Source: a virus
IMG/VR virus record: IMGVR_UViG_3300042260_000700
Location: 1 to 27,333 of that record
Reading direction: 5' to 3' (one strand)
DNA: 27,333 nucleotides
In this document: piece after piece, positions 27,157 to 27,333 of the stretch
How the letters are laid out: each line of letters begins with the position of its first letter
How positions within the stretch are numbered: the stretch's first letter is position 1
Translations under genes and position numbers: made by a program
Notes under the pieces: generated by a model
What the model was told of the DNA's origin: nothing
What the model saw: only the letters and a program-made list of their open reading frames with translations
Databases searched by the model: none

Positions 27157-27229
27157 CAGCCCGGCAAAAGGTCATAAAAAACGGTTATGATCATCATAAA
27201 AAGTTTTTTAAAAAAAGTTACCAAAAAGG

Positions 27230-27284
27230 TTGTTTCCGAAGTGAAAAATGCTTATCTTTATATAAGCAGAAAGGGAAAGGCCCT
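27230..27284 (+). promoter_or_regulatory. class I promoter, variant, with 5'-proximal mRNA hairpin
   Basis: TTGTTTCCGAA at 27230 and TTATCTTTA at 27252, spacing 22, then hairpin AGGG-AAAGG-CCCT (27272-27284). Confidence 0.75.
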
Positions 27285-27319
27285 AGAGCAATATTATAAA
27301 ATCATAAAAAGAGAGAGTT

Positions 27320-27333
27320 ATGAAAAATGTATT
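27320..27333 (+). CDS. start of a further early gene, cut by the window end
   Basis: ATG 27320 after GAGAGAGTT, the regular early leader, and after a class I promoter. Only MKNV is visible, so no function can be given. Confidence 0.5.

Overview
The window looks like part of a large, AT-rich, double-stranded DNA phage (or prophage-like element) of a Bacteroidota host. The reasons are: tightly packed, almost wholly plus-strand genes with many 1-17 nt overlaps; a tRNA cluster invaded by a homing endonuclease; a muramidase, an RNA ligase, a P-loop kinase, phosphoesterases and a phage sigma factor; A-rich leaders that mostly lack a Shine-Dalgarno sequence; and promoter -7 boxes (TATCTTTA) close to the Bacteroidota consensus TAnnTTTG. 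No structural or packaging gene is visible.

Layout. 1-1860: RNA-gene region with a partial tRNA-Met, a GIY-YIG endonuclease, a normal CAT-anticodon tRNA, three oversized tRNA-like genes that share acceptor and T arms, a D-arm-less tRNA-like gene, and spacers with strong secondary structure. 1960-3247: a helical protein and a probable ncRNA unit. 3282-9975: small phage genes including a metallophosphoesterase, a lysis-like group (muramidase and membrane proteins) and an N4BP2L1-like kinase. 9988-14596: an Rnl5-like RNA ligase, then a PRPP-synthetase homologue and a nicotinamide phosphoribosyltransferase homologue. The transferase gene is cut in two by an HNH endonuclease gene on the opposite strand. 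14685-18919: an operon of conserved phage hypotheticals and a second phosphoesterase. 19024-20768: an array of small gene cassettes joined by a near-identical 18-nt junction, with one in-frame fusion across a junction and one frameshifted member. 20918-21490: a second HNH endonuclease related to the first. 21491-22293: a gene-free region with about 12 copies of TATTTTTAG spaced near multiples of the helical repeat. 22294-22605: a self-contained unit with a 26-aa membrane peptide, a structured RNA and a terminator. 22721-27333: an early-type region of small genes, almost every one or two with its own copy of a highly conserved promoter, including the sigma factor.

How it may work together. Two promoter families can be read directly. 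Class I (TTAGGATCG, then TTATCTTTA starting 23 nt later) has 12 copies, all in 22.7-27.3 kb, and probably uses host RNA polymerase early. Class II (TTGGATAT, then TATAATATAG starting 23 nt later) has 11 copies over the rest of the window. The sigma factor at 25142 is itself under a class I promoter and is the natural candidate for reading class II; this is inference. The prs/nadV pair has the architecture of phage NAD+ reconstitution (NARP1: Adps + Namat), which counters NAD-depleting immunity. The RNA ligase and kinase could repair, or conceivably splice, the unusual tRNAs.
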